DNA of 64,000 bases from Cheilinus undulatus (Eukaryota > Chordata > Actinopteri > Labriformes > Labridae), in assembly GCF_018320785.1 (NCBI RefSeq), contig NC_054875.1, positions 29,641,157 to 29,705,156 on the forward strand. Reading direction: 5' to 3'. The notes under the pieces are model-generated. The model saw only the letters and a list, made by a program, of their open reading frames with translations, did no database searches and was not told the DNA's origin. Position numbers and translations under genes: made by a program. This document shows, one piece after another, positions 37,928 to 48,430 of this stretch (its first letter is position 1; the number at the start of each line of letters is the position of its first letter).

Positions 37928-40900
37928 CATAAAAACACATCAGTTTGCCACTAATATGGGTTCCTGCCATGTTTTTTGCTGATGTACCTTTGTCTAAAAA
38001 CAGGGATGATAACACAAACTGAACCGATGCATCTGTGCAGGCCTGCCCACAGAATTGGCAGGGCCCCTGAAAAACCCAGACACTGGGCTCTCTTTATTGA
38101 TGTCTATGCATGAGTGTTGGATAGGTAGCACTGGTGCTAGCATCCTGGCTAACAGTCACCTCATTTTGGAGCTGAAAAATGCATCAGACTATATCAGTTC
38201 ACATTTTTGACCATTTTTGACCATGACCATTTATTAATGCTACTTTTTCACCCATTTCACCTCCAGTTTCTACCCATTTTGCCCTTTGTTTTTGCCAATT
38301 TTAACCTTTTTTTTCTTTTTTTGCCTTTTTTTTAAATCTTTTTTTGCCACTTTGAACCTTTTTTTTTTTGCCATTTTTTTTCAATGTTTTTGCCACATTT
38401 AGCCCCATTTTGCAAACTATGGCTTGTATTGTCACTTCTCTTTGCCACTTTTAAACCATTTTTGTTGTTTTTCTGTCTATTTTGCCCCTTTCCACCTTTG
38501 GTGCTGCTTTTCGACCATTTTTACCACATTTTTTTCACTTTAAATCGATTTTTGACACTTTTTTCACCAGTTTTTCTCCATTTTGGCCATTGGTTGTCCA
38601 CTTTTAGGCCAATTCTGCCACCTTATTTTTTTTTATTAACGTTTAACCAATTTTTATTGCTTTTCACCCATTTATGCCTCTTTTTTGTTTACTTTAAACC
38701 CATTGCCACTTGTATTGCCAATTGTGGCCCATTCTTGTCACTTCTCTTTAAACCATTTTTCTTGTTGTGGTTAGGCTTTTTTTTTACCCTCTTTTCCAAT
38801 CTTTGCCCATTTTTTTCTGCTTTTGGCTATTTTGCCACATTTTACCCCTTTTTCGCTACTTTCCCCCATTTATTGGCCACTTTTGCCTAATTTTGTCAGT
38901 TAGTTCTGCTCCTGTTTGCTTTGTCATTGTTTGGCCACTTTTGACCCCTTCTCTTTGCCACTTTTAAACCATTTTTGTTGTTTTTCTATCTATTTTGCCC
39001 CTTTCCACCATTAATGCTGCTTTCGACTATTTTTGCCACCATTTTTTCACTTTAAATCGATATTTGACACTTTTTTTTTTGCCAGTTTTCCCCCATTTTG
39101 GCCATTGGTTGGCAACTTTTTGCCCAATTTTGCCACTTATTTTTGCCCTTTTCCACCAATTTTTGCTGCTTTTTGCCCATTTGTGGCACATTTTACAACA
39201 TGTAACCTATTTTTTGCCATTGTTTGTCCACTTTTTGCCCAATTTTGCCCCTTTTTTTCACTTTTACCCCATTTTTATTGCTTTTCACCCATTAATGCCT
39301 CTTTGGCATTACGCAACTCTTTTGCCTTTGTTTCCTTTAAACCCATTGTAACACATTTTGCCAATTGTGGCCCATTGTTGTTAACCTTGCAAAGCAGATG
39401 GATACACTCATTTACTTGTTTTTCACTGGCGAATCCATCTTGGAAAGCTCCCATCTGAACTGTTTGGGCCTGGTTAGAAAGTGAGGGCAGTACTTTTGGG
39501 CGCAGCAAGGTTGTGACATAAGCAAGCAGCAACAAGAGGTCAGTGCAGTTATGGCAGAAGAGCTAAGCATGGATGCTGCTAAAGCGCCATTTTTATCAGA
39601 ACTTGATGACATTTCTACAGTAAAAGAAGAACAGCAGTGAGTTGTTTTGTTTTGAAAAATGACAAAAGTCATGTACTGACATGTTTACAGTCGCCTTGGT
39701 TCGTGGCGTTATGCAGTTCTCTATAGCGTTTACTCCTTCGGTAGGGGCACAGCTCAGTAGTGGCTACGTCACATGTTCTGTTGCTCTAATTGGCCCGTAA
39801 AGATGTGACAGACAGAACGTTCATCCAATCACCCTCTGAGTTTTTTTTTTCAAAGACTCTGCCCTTTCCCAAAACCGGTCTATGAGTGGTTTACCAGAAT
39901 GTAACCTGGCATGACAGGTTACATTCTTGTCACTTCTCTCTAAACCATTTTTCTTGTTGTTGGTTTCTTTAACCCTCTTTCCCACTCTTCACCCAATTTT
40001 TCTGCTTATGGCCATTTTTTCCCACATTTTTCCCACTTTTTGCTACTTTTCCCTTCTTTTAGCCACTTTTTGCCTAATTTTGCCAGTTATTTTTACACCT
40101 TTTCACCCATCTTCAAACCATTTTTCCTTAACACCCCCCCCCACACACACATTACCACATTTCTACCATTTTGAGCCCTTCTCTTTGCCATTTTTGAGCC
40201 ATGTTCTTGTTTTTTATTATCCTATTTTACCACTTTTCCTGCATTTGGAAAAGGATGCTGTATAAAACCCATTTTTGCCACTTTTCATTTGTGTGTGTGT
40301 TTGTGACATATATGCAATTCTTTTCCAATGAAGTTATCTTATTTTCCTCCTCTTAATTTTCCAGCATCCTGATTTTTGTGCATGTTATGACCTAGCTATG
40401 AAGTTGACAGTACTTCCCTAATCATTTAGTTCAGTGCGCCCAACCACAAGTATGTTTTGAAGGGTTTACATTTTTAGGAAGACTATTGTACCAAAGCATC
40501 AATCAATAAAACTAATTTTTTGTTGCTTTAATAAGAGTGGTTATTATTCATGCTTAACATAAAAATATGGTTATCACGGCTAATCTTTACAATGGATCAT
40601 GATTTTGCTGACCTCCATGGGCCCCCAGTTTGGCTGGACCCCAGAAATCTCTCCATTTCATCTTCCCTTTTGGGTGGCCTTGCATCTGTGCACGTCTGAA
40701 TAAAGGATTATTTGACCTGTGTTCACAGGTACAGTATGTCTCTTTGTTTAATGCTGCATACTCATTGTTCAATGTAATTTCTAATTGCTATAGTCATTCT
40801 GTTTTTCCTAGTGCATGTTCAAAGTTTTAACTCTATTATTGTGTCACAAACACAATTAGATGGCCGCGCCACGTGGGCTTATCAAGAATTGAACCTAACC

Positions 40901-43900
40901 GGGATCTCTTTTCAGTGCTTTTGAGCCAAAATGATCAAGTTTCAACAGTCCTGACAGGTTCTGCTCATCAGGCCACTGCTGTATTTTGGGTTTTGATAAG
41001 CCATTTCAATAAGAAATAACTCTTTTAGATTATATTAATACAGTTATCACAGTGCAAAAGAAAATGTCACTTCCTTTCCACTTCAGCTAAATCAGTCTGT
41101 TTACTTTTGAAATATTTTTAATCAATCATTTTACCTGCAAACTTCATTGAGATAAAAAATGTCATTTAGACTAGTGCATTGAAACTGTATTTTTATAGGC
41201 AGACTCACATTGACTCATGCAGTTGGTGTGTCCATAAATCATGTGGGATTAAGTCTGATAAATCGAGGTTGATGGCTGAACCTTTTGCCAGATAGAATTA
41301 GTCTTAAGGACTCTTTTCTGATCTCATTCTGGGAATCTCAGGGCGACCAGGTTGGGTTACTCTGACAGTGCAACTGGCAGATAGAGGTCTCTGAACAATA
41401 ATACACAGCACAAAACAAGCCCTCAGACTCAAGCCATGCCAACTTTAGAGAATATTACAGACTTGGCAAAACCTGCCTGAAGATAAAGACAATATTCATC
41501 TTCTTACAGCTTGACAACAGCTGTATGCTTTTAGAGATCTTCCTGCTACTGCCAGAACTGAAGACTAAGCCAACACGTCTGAGGTGTGCTCCCCTCCACA
41601 TCACCCTCACTTTCTCCCACGGCTGAAGTCCACACAGTACTATTTCAAACACTAGTACCACATAAACACCTACAGTTAAAGATACAGGAGGCTGAAAGTG
41701 AAACCTACACCACAGTGAGTAAACCGAGAGGGATTACTCCTGCCATAGTGATGAACAACCTCCGGGTGAAAGGTCTCATTAGGGCGAGTAATGGAAAGCA
41801 AAGCTTGTCAACAAACATGAACACCTCACTGCTCTGTGGACCTGAGCGGACATAAAAAATACATGCAGCACTTAAAGAGGAAGGCTTCTGGAGGAGGTAT
41901 TTTCACTCCCAAGTGACTGTAAACATCTCTCGATCGATTTGTATAAGTATGAAATGAACAATATGAGTGTGTGAGGTTCATAGGGAACAAACATTTTAAA
42001 TAAGCCACAACAGAAATAATGTCGAGACAGAAATCCTCTTGACATTTTTGTCAAAGCAAGGGAAACTACTTCATAGCATCCCTTGCAAATGCCAGCAGTG
42101 AGAATGTTGGAGTGTGGACATTATCTCCCTCCCTGCCCAACAGGCTCAATATTTTCGATTAGAGTGACCTTTTGATGAATGTGAGATTTTAGTTTAATGC
42201 TTTAAATGGGCTTCCTCTGCCAGCAGTGTCTGTGTATGAGCACATCAGACTGTAATTCTTATTGCTAAACAAGCTGCTTCCTTTCCACTCAGAACAAATG
42301 TAGAACAAGGCTGGCATCCATCCCTCCGACTGGGGTTTGATCTTATTAAAACTGATCAAGGGTTCTGTTATATAAATGCCTGTCCTGCTCCGATGATAAC
42401 AGGACACTGCAGAGCGGAAGGCGAGCTGATATCTACATGTTTGTGTGATTTGGTGTTATGAGGGTTTTTATCAGGAGATTCAATTAAATTTGGCTGTACA
42501 TGTATCTTTAACTGTAAAATGAAATCCCCTCACAGTGACCATCTTGTTATACACCTGCACAGTGGCCCCAAAATAAGAAGGCCTTGTCTATAGAGATGAA
42601 AAAGTTAAGTTAACTTCAATAAAATCCCATTTAACAACCAAATATTTTGACTTACATCCCTAAACACAACAGATGCATCTAATTGTGGTTATTAGGGTTG
42701 TTGCAATACCAGAATTGGTAACTTCAATATGATAAATGTAAATGTTAAACATATAAATAACAATTAAGATACCACAGCAAAAAAATAAATTAAAAAATAG
42801 AGATCAGAAGCTTTCAATATTGTAAAAGGTCTTGTCTTTAGTCATTAAAATTGCAGTTAAATTTTACTTACACTTTTTAATCCACGTTTTATACAATATC
42901 ATTTCTATGATAGCTGATGATAGCATCACAAAGATTTACAATGTTACAGTATCATTTAACTGAGGTTTTTGCCAAAGCAACCTACATCTATGAGTTCAAC
43001 ACAAGCAAAGCTCTAGACAGGCGGAAACAACATCAGTCAGGGCCAGAAACTGCTCCAAGTCCGATGAGACACAGATGCTGCCATGCAATGCTAGAGGCTT
43101 TGCACATGGAGTATGGCAGTTGTTTTTTTTTTTAACAGCAATGACACCACAAATCAGAATGTGAGACCTCTCATCATCATTATCACCATCAATTAAATTG
43201 TCTTCACCAACAAATATTGCACATAGGCGCAAGGTGCCGTGCCGTTCACAAAGAGCTGGGCGCAAAACTTCCAGATGTAGAGTGGGTTAGCGCCAGCCAC
43301 ATATACGTGGGAAACTCATTCTACCACCGGGGACAACAGAGAAGGGTCTAATCGAGTGTTCTTGAAAGAGCTGGGTCTTAACTTTGTCATGGAAGTGATA
43401 GCTCTCACATGGACAGATGTTTGTTGGTGTTTGTGAGGATTTTTTTGGTAGTAGTGAGATTTGAACCTTGTTTCATTTTCTTCCCCCGTTGAGGGACTTA
43501 CCTGCCAATCGCTTAACTGACTGGGTTAATGGGGAGTGGGGATTTAAAAACTACATTCATTATTTTAAATTAAAACTGCCAAAAGGTAAGAGAAGGGAGC
43601 ATGGTCTAAATTGCACAAATAACTAGCTAAAACATAGCTGACATTCTACATAATGAACTTAGGGAGTTGTTCAATTAAAATAACACACACATCTTTAAAT
43701 TCATTCATACATTTGTGTTGTGTTTAAAACTTAACCAACCTAGGTAGATTTAAATTAATCTGAAGAAAAGCACCTTGATTTGGTACAACTTGTATAATTA
43801 AGTAGCCCATTTTAAATCTGGACATTAATATTGTTCTGAATGGGGCCTCTTAGTTTGGGATGCTCAGAAACTGAGCGAAGTGATGACAAAACGTTTTAAA

Positions 43901-46386
43901 AGGCTAAAATTAGTCTCCTGTTTATTTTCAAAGAAGAATTTCCTGTTTCATTTGAAAGCTGTTATAGGTTCATGTTTTAGCTGTTAAAACACAGAGATAA
44001 AGGGAAGTGAGTGTAGTGTTTTCTGGGGAAAAAAGAGCTGATTCTTATCATGAAAGCATGAATTTGTACATGCAGGAATCCTTGTCAGGTCAGCGGATTG
44101 GTTAGACACTGAATCTATATTTTATTCACTCTGCATATCCTCAGTGATATTTATTTGACACACTCACTGGTTGGAATAAAGAATCTAAAGACAACCATTA
44201 AAATCTCCCAACATGACAAAAAATACATTGACAGAAAATAAAAACTTTGTTTTAAATAAATTCAACATGACGGTATATACTGAAGTTAAGAATTTTTGTG
44301 AACTATATTGTTGACGCATGGGGCTCAGTGGTAGGTCGGCGGTTCAATGCACATATCTTACAGGCCACATAACAGAGTGACCTAAGATCAAACACTGAAA
44401 CCGGCAGCTGGCAGTGTGGGGTTGCATAGATGTGGTATAACTTGATATTAAAAGGCTATTCATACTGTACATCAGTGTGAATGAATGGAAGATTGTGTCA
44501 TTTTTACTTTAACAGTAGAGTCAGATTAACTGTTTGTTATGTCAGATTTAGTGCTGTCAGTCAATGTAAAAAATGAATCTTATTAATTCATTGCAAATGT
44601 CAACAAGTTGGGAAAATTGCATTACTGGTATAATAATAGAATTAATAATAATAGTAACAAACAACCAGAAAGGACATGCTTCTGAATGGCATCAAAACTT
44701 TCTATTAGCTTTTGGAACAGGAGAAATTCAGACTAAGGACAGATTATCCATTTACTAGTCCATCTGGGATGTTGTTAATCTGTAAAATATAGATTTTATC
44801 CATAAAGTTATAAAGAGAGAATTTTTCTGTGCTCCAATCAAAGTGACAAAGCAACTTTAGCCTGTGTTGTGGCAGCATCAGAGAGATTAATCAGCATATA
44901 TTTTTAATCCCATTTTTCATCTGAGTCATCAATCAATCAAAATTAATAGAAAAATTGACATCCCTAGTTTAATTTACTCAACTGCATAGAGTACTGCTAA
45001 ATTATATGGTGCTTTCATAATTACTCAGCCCAGTTTCTTGGTACCAGTTAGCATATTTAGGTTCTTAAAACTGTGGGCATCATAAGATTGTGCTTCATTT
45101 TTCCTGCTATCTTGGAAATTAAATATGCATTGATCATCATGGATGTATATTCTTGACTTTCCTGTCTTGATATCAGACTAAATGCAAAATAAATGTCTTT
45201 CAAATTCTTTGGCAGACCAGTTCAGACAAGAATAATTCTTTTTAAGAGTATACTGACAGAGAGTCCTGTTTTAAGCCACGTCTGTGTACCAAACACTGAC
45301 TGTGAGTGTCACGGCTCAGACATGTTAACATAAGCCCGCCCTTCATGACAATAGGGCTTTCTCCAAGCATGGTGAGAAATATACAGCCAAGCAGCTGATT
45401 ATATTTCTTCTCCTGGATGTTTTTACTCACCGATCCACAACACCACTAATGGAGATCCATGCAACATGGGCTGCAGTTAGTTACATGAATTATTCCCCAT
45501 GATAGCGCAGGACGTGTCATGTGATCTGTGAGCGGGGGAAACCCCATTGATGAAAGGAAAGCACTGCAGTATGTAGACTACATCCATGTGCATTTGACAA
45601 CCCCATGAATGATTGTTTTTAGGCTGTTTAATGCCACATGTTATGAGAAATATACTCACTTATTATCATTAATCTATTACAGGTAGCTGTAATGACTCTG
45701 TCCTTTTGGTTTCAAGAAAACACAAAAAACAGACTAAACACAGACTAAACTGAAGACCATAAAACCCCTCTCTTTCTGTGTAATGGCGTTACTGCTGGGA
45801 ATCAATAGACCCTATTTCTCTAAGTAGTGGCTACCAGTATGTGTTATCGTAACACTGGCATGCTGAACCATCAAACCACAGCAGCAGCTCCCATTCACAT
45901 CTGCAGGGTGCTAGTTACAGATGTAGTTTCATTGGTTCTTCACCCCTAACTACTACAAAGGAATTGCAAGGAAAAATGACTGTAAAGGGGGAGCAAATAA
46001 ACAGATACAGCTCATGTTTTCATCAACATTAACATTTTATCTTACCACTCCTGCTGTGGTTCATCAATCACCAGGAGAATCTTGAACTTCTTAGGTGTCG
46101 TGACTTGGGTCTGCTCCACTAGTCCTGCTGAGGCAGCTGTCTGCTTCACTACGTTGGTGATGGAGCTAAAGAAACCAGCTCCAGTGGACTGAGCAGGCTG
46201 AGGTTTCTTCTCTGGAGCAGGAGACGTAGCTGGAGGTGAGGGCCCGGTTGTGGGAGACTTGGCAGGGATGGTGGTGGCAGGTGGAGGAGGCTGAGCTTGC
46301 TCGGGCCTCTGGAGGTCTGTCATGTAGCCATTGGGCAGGTTGGAGATGAAAGTGCTGTCCGAGAGACGCCGGCGCAGGTAATTCAT
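25585..46386 (-). CDS. syn2: Synapsin II, IIb-type isoform, 11 coding exons
   Basis: Synapsins coat synaptic vesicles, tether them to actin and are controlled by N-terminal phosphorylation. Coding exons on the minus strand: 46386-46046, 30110-30053, 29967-29876, 29741-29585, 29454-29365, 29291-29229, 29147-29005, 28925-28851, 26941-26839, 26617-26471, 25719-25585. They total 1404 nt, 467 aa; human SYN2b is 478. Domain A begins [11 protein letters not shown] with the PKA/CaMK site at S9. Residues 28-69 are a proline-rich B domain. The ATP-grasp C domain starts near [11 protein letters not shown] (100-110) and includes [49 protein letters not shown] and GKDGKDYI. The last exon ends [21 protein letters not shown], the tail known from synapsin IIb, so there is no E domain. 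Unusual: [14 protein letters not shown] where human has EVMDCSMPLIGEHQ. Phases agree at every junction. Which teleost paralogue it is cannot be told. Confidence 0.96.
27134..27180. repeat. perfect 18-bp inverted repeat (hairpin) in syn2 intron 8
   Basis: The left arm AGAGAGCAACTTTATCAG (27134-27151) and right arm CTGATAAAGTTGCTCTCT (27163-27180) are exact reverse complements around the 11-nt loop GCCAGATTGAT. No mismatch occurs in the arms. Confidence 0.95.
27500..28812 (+). mobile_element. Tc1-like transposon in syn2 intron 8
   Basis: The left end AGAGCTGAGTATGTGGGTTG and the reverse complement of the right end, AGAGCTGAGTTTATGGGTTG, are inverted repeats. A TA is present on the right (28811-28812); on the left it appears mutated to CA. 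The 1.31-kb interior carries a transposase pseudogene antisense to syn2. Confidence 0.85.
27717..28610 (+). pseudogene. Tc1-like transposase pseudogene
   Basis: Fragments in different frames: an N-terminal DNA-binding-like part ([18 protein letters not shown] at about 27720); [11 protein letters not shown] near 28070; and the catalytic C-terminal part with [20 protein letters not shown] then [18 protein letters not shown] (28318-28569). Frameshifts separate the parts and the Asn-Pro-Ile-Glu stretch of the family is altered to NPTK, so it is inactive. GTCAGGCTGTTGTGGCTGTGTATGG (28587 on) is the family's post-domain region. Confidence 0.85.
30111..31472 (-). other. syn2: syn2 intron 1, proximal part, nothing recognised
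   Basis: Intron 1 spans 30111-46045 with donor GTAAGA (minus strand, 46045 down) and acceptor CAAACAG. In this first part I see no nested coding gene. In particular, no cysteine-rich TIMP-like exon is visible on either strand. Confidence 0.5.
31481..32521. mobile_element. Tol2-like hAT element, non-autonomous, with 8-bp target duplication
   Basis: Ends are CAGAAGTGTCAAGTA and, on the right, TACTTTCGACACCTCTG, whose reverse complement begins CAGAGGTGTCGAAAGTA. Direct repeats GTAATGAG (31473-31480 and 32522-32529) are exact 8-bp target duplications, as for hAT. Subterminal TACTTTTACTTGAGTAAA-type words are like those at the ends of Tol2 and relatives. No transposase remains; length is 1041 bp. 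Confidence 0.92.
32139..32303 (+). repeat. (GGAAT)n-type satellite-like array
   Basis: Blocks of TGGAATGGAATGG separated by TAGAA or TATAA units (for example ATGGTAGAATGGAATGG, ATGTATAATGGAATGG) give a higher-order alternation over about 165 bp. The array lies wholly within the Tol2-like element. Confidence 0.95.
32640..32885 (-). repeat. inverted, diverged copy of the 20.2-20.7 kb repeat
   Basis: Read on the minus strand it gives AAGACAGTCTGACTGCAGAC, a TCAGAGCAGAAAAATA stretch, AAAGTTAAAAACCTGACCTG and AAAACCTGATTACAAA, in the same order as around 20178-20380. Divergence is considerable. Confidence 0.6.
32886..34639. other. syn2 intron 1, nothing recognised
   Basis: AT-rich intron sequence. 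The open frame on the minus strand at 34275-34598 has no known domain and no splice evidence. Confidence 0.4.
34640..34700 (+). repeat. LINE/SINE tail fragment
   Basis: ACAACTTTAACTTTATTGTC then TCCTAAGGGAAATTTGCTTT then GCAGCCAGGCAAAAA matches the reverse complement of 51985-52040 nearly base for base. This short block is familiar as a dispersed fish repeat end; which family it belongs to is not certain. Confidence 0.6.
34880..36030. repeat. long degenerate GGGGAATTT-type array
   Basis: Over 1.1 kb the words GGGGAATTTG, TTTTGGGGATTTTTGGGG, GAAATTTTTGGA and GGATATGTTTGTATAATTT recur every 20 to 60 nt, G and T rich on the plus strand. The open frames at 35487-35833 come from this composition. 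Confidence 0.75.
36031..38190. other. syn2 intron 1, nothing recognised apart from the TC run
   Basis: No exon or named repeat found. A short direct duplication ACTCACACCATTTCTTAGTG occurs at about 36114-36153. Confidence 0.4.
37891..37924 (+). repeat. (TC)n microsatellite
   Basis: Pure TC dinucleotides for about 34 bp. The RERERE and SLSLSL frames here are artefacts. Confidence 0.95.
38196..40290 (+). repeat. degenerate TTTTTGCCA minisatellite-like array with a higher-order period near 515 bp
   Basis: Words such as CCATTTTTGCCACTTTT, TTTTGCCCATTTT and CACTTTTAAACCATTTTTGT recur throughout. Long blocks repeat at larger scale: CTTCTCTTTGCCACTTTTAA at 38435 and again at 38948 (513 bp apart), and CATTTTGGCCATTGGTTG at about 38579 and 39095. 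The large open frames here (for example 38384-38890, all F, L and P rich) are by-products. The array is split by the transposon at 39382-39921. Confidence 0.85.
39382..39921 (+). mobile_element. DNA transposon copy 1 with TAACC ends and 9-bp target duplication
   Basis: Ends are TAACCTTGCAAAGCAGATGG and, on the right, CCTGGCATGACAGGTTA. The flanks are CATTGTTGT (39373-39381) and CATTCTTGT (39922-39930), 8 of 9 identical. The surrounding array gives the empty site: CATTCTTGT followed by CACTTCTC occurs uninterrupted at 38730. A related copy lies inverted at 49536-50024. A 90-nt reading frame (39551-39640) contains [14 protein letters not shown]. Duplications of 9 bp suit Mutator- or Merlin-type elements better than hAT, but no transposase is present to decide. 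Confidence 0.88.
40291..44307. other. syn2 intron 1, nothing recognised
   Basis: No exon-like segment or clearly bounded transposon was found. AGGGTTGTTGCAATACCAG near 42688 hints at the edge of a small DNA element but no partner end was found. Confidence 0.35.
44308..44490 (+). repeat. degenerate tRNA-derived SINE-like segment
   Basis: GGGGCTCAGTGGTAGGTCGG then CGGTTCAATGC resembles a box B-like tRNA region (GGTTCAANNC), followed by CCTAAGATCAAACACTGAAA, which recalls the fish pattern of an AAGACACTGAACCC run. It ends near GTGAATGAATGG. Divergence is high. Confidence 0.4.
44491..46045 (-). other. syn2: syn2 intron 1, distal part next to exon 1
   Basis: Nothing recognised. The intron's donor, GTAAGA on the minus strand, starts at 46045. 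Confidence 0.4.
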
Positions 46387-46740
46387 GTCTGCAGCGGAGA
46401 GAGAGCAGGAGAGTCAACAAACACTGGGTGTGGAAAATGATTCTGCAGAGAAGTCCCTGTTCTACAGCTGATAATGGCTGAGCTCTCAATGCAAACTCCA
46501 AGCGAATGTATTCCCTCCCAGTTCAGCGGAGCATCCTCAGATCTCCCCCCTCACTAGTCATGACGCTACACTCCCTCTCAGCCAATCGGCTCAGCCTGCA
46601 CTCTCCTCCACCATTGCACTGATGCTCTGCCTGTGCCTCTCCTTCCTCTCCTCGTCCTCTCCTCTCTCTTTTTACTCTCTCGCTGGTGTGTCTGCTCTCC
46701 CTACCCCTCCCCCATTTTCTCCTTCCTTGCAGGCGTCATG
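46387..46740 (-). promoter_or_regulatory. syn2: syn2 5' UTR and probable promoter
   Basis: Directly upstream of the ATG the minus strand reads CTCTCTCCGCTGCAGACATG. Further up are a CCAAT element (CAGCCAATCGG on the plus strand at 46579-46589, an inverted CCAAT box for syn2), a TGACG half site at 46560 and strong C/T-rich blocks (46620-46730). No TATA box was seen. The exact start site is unknown. Confidence 0.4.
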
Positions 46741-47369
46741 CTTTTTGAACCACGGCATTTTAAATAGAGGGGTTTCCAGAGAAAGCGTGAGAAGGGATGC
46801 CGAGTGCTACAGCAGAACCGCCTCACTCCTGCTCCCTCTGTTTCTTGTGCTTTCTGCGTCCACACAGAGCAGTTGTGTGCATGCAAAATGCAGCCATGAA
46901 ATCTAAAATGGCTGTTAGGACTGGTAGGCAATGTTCTACAGGGGGATCGGCGTCAGCAGCAGTCCCTAGAGACACAAACACAGGCAGTAAAACACTTCTT
47001 TTAATTATTCATCAGCTCCTTTTCAGCTAATTATACTACTTATCATAACACAATGTGCTTATCAAAAGATTTAATACTATTTTTACATCAATTGACATTC
47101 TCATTGATAAAATACAGTAAGCAACATCAATGTCCATTTATGATATTTCAGATTTCACTCACTTCTTTTACATCAAATCCACATTCTCATGACTGCAGGT
47201 AAAAACACAGTTTAATAATATTTTTATGTGCTGAAACAGTTTATTGATAAAATACATGATAAGCACCTATCTAGTCAAAGTATTTATCACTAAAGGAAAA
47301 ACATTTTATGATAAATGTCAAAACAGCCACAGAAACACATATTTAAATGATACAATCCCTGTTATGTAG
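46741..47369. other. syn2-vgll4 intergenic DNA, nothing recognised
   Basis: No gene or named repeat. The first part may belong to the syn2 upstream regulatory region. Confidence 0.35.
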
Positions 47370-48064
47370 ATGCAGGGTCACAGGCTAAACAAGTCAACCC
47401 CGACATCCTTCTCTCCAATAGGATATGTAATCCCTCCAGCACATTCCGGGTTCTTCTCTGAGGTCTACTCCCAGCCAGATGTCCCCAGAAGACCTCCAAA
47501 GGGAGGTGCCCAGGAGGCATCCTCACCAGATGCCCGAGGAGCAGTGGCTCCACTCTTAGCTCCCTTCAGGTGTCTGAACGCCCTACCCTACCCTACCCTA
47601 TCTCTAAGGCTACGCCCGTTCGAGGACCTCAGAATTCCGTCTATTTGCAGTTCATGTGGTTCTTTTAGCTTCCTTAGCACTCATTGGGACTGAGTGCCAA
47701 GCTATTGGGATGAGATTCAGCACTGAGGCCATGATTCTCATGAGGTGGATTTCTCCCTCTGGGTGGGGAGTGAGTCTCTGCCTCAGGTGAAGGAGTTCAA
47801 GTATCTCATGGTCTTGTTCACGAGTAAGGGGAAAAGGGAGCGTGAGACTGACAAGCAGACTGGTGCAGCATCAGCATTACTGTGTTGTGCCAGAACATTG
47901 TGGCAAAGCTTTCGATTTCCCATTCGATCTACCTCCCAGCCTTCACCTATGGTCATGAACTCTGGGTGATGACCAAAAGACTGAGATTGCAGATACAAGC
48001 AGTCAAAATGCATTTTCTCTGGAGGGTGGCTGGACTCAGCCTTAGAGATCAAACCGGGTATTGA
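47370..48064. pseudogene. LINE ORF2 fragment with 5' inversion
   Basis: On the plus strand, 47745-48064 codes in two frames for SLPQVKEFKYLMVLFTSKGK and YGHELWVMTKRLRLQIQAVK plus RVAGLSLRD, the post-reverse-transcriptase region of fish LINEs. On the minus strand, 47553-47370 codes for LLLGHLVRMPPGHLPLEVF, which follows that region in intact elements. So the upstream part of the LINE lies inverted beside the downstream part. Many stops show it is dead. Confidence 0.8.
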
Positions 48065-48099
48065 TATCATTTTTGTACTCATATAATATTGAAGTTAGC

Positions 48100-48430
48100 G
48101 CTGTTACCATGGCAGGAAGTTTACTGGATTGAGCCCCTCTCAGACAGGACTTTTCTGTGTGGAGTTTGCATGTTCATCCTGTGCATTCATGGGTTCTATG
48201 AGTTCTCTGGCTTCCTCCCTCAATCCACAAACATGCTCAATAGGTTAACTGGAGACTCTAAATTGCCTGTAGGTGTATGAGCATAGATGGTTTTGTCTCA
48301 ACATGTCATCCCTGTGATTGACTGGTAATCAGTCCAGGATGTACCCTGCCTCTTGTCCAATGACAGCTTCGGTTCCAGCCCCATGCAGCCCTGAACAGCA
48401 TAGATGTGTAGTCAATGGATTAATGGATAA
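48100..48430 (+). mobile_element. L2/Maui-type LINE 3' tail
   Basis: CTGTGTGGAGTTTGCATGTT, TCTAAATTGCCTGTAGGTGT, CCTGTGATTGACTGGTAATC, GTCCAGGATGTACCCTGCCT, GGTTCCAGCCCCATGCAGCC and CTGAACAGCATAGATG follow in order. This is the classic fish repeat found at the 3' ends of L2/Maui LINEs and derived SINEs. Confidence 0.85.

Noticed and set aside
38384..38890. 168-codon open frame rich in F, L and P
   Set aside because: It is created by the T- and C-rich TTTTTGCCA array; neighbouring frames in the array are equally long and no domain is present.
39033..39458. 141-codon open frame
   Set aside because: It runs from the same array into the inserted transposon; composition artefact.
46166..46501. 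111-codon minus-strand frame over syn2 exon 1
   Set aside because: Shadow frame of the first syn2 exon; the overlapping frame gives clear synapsin sequence.
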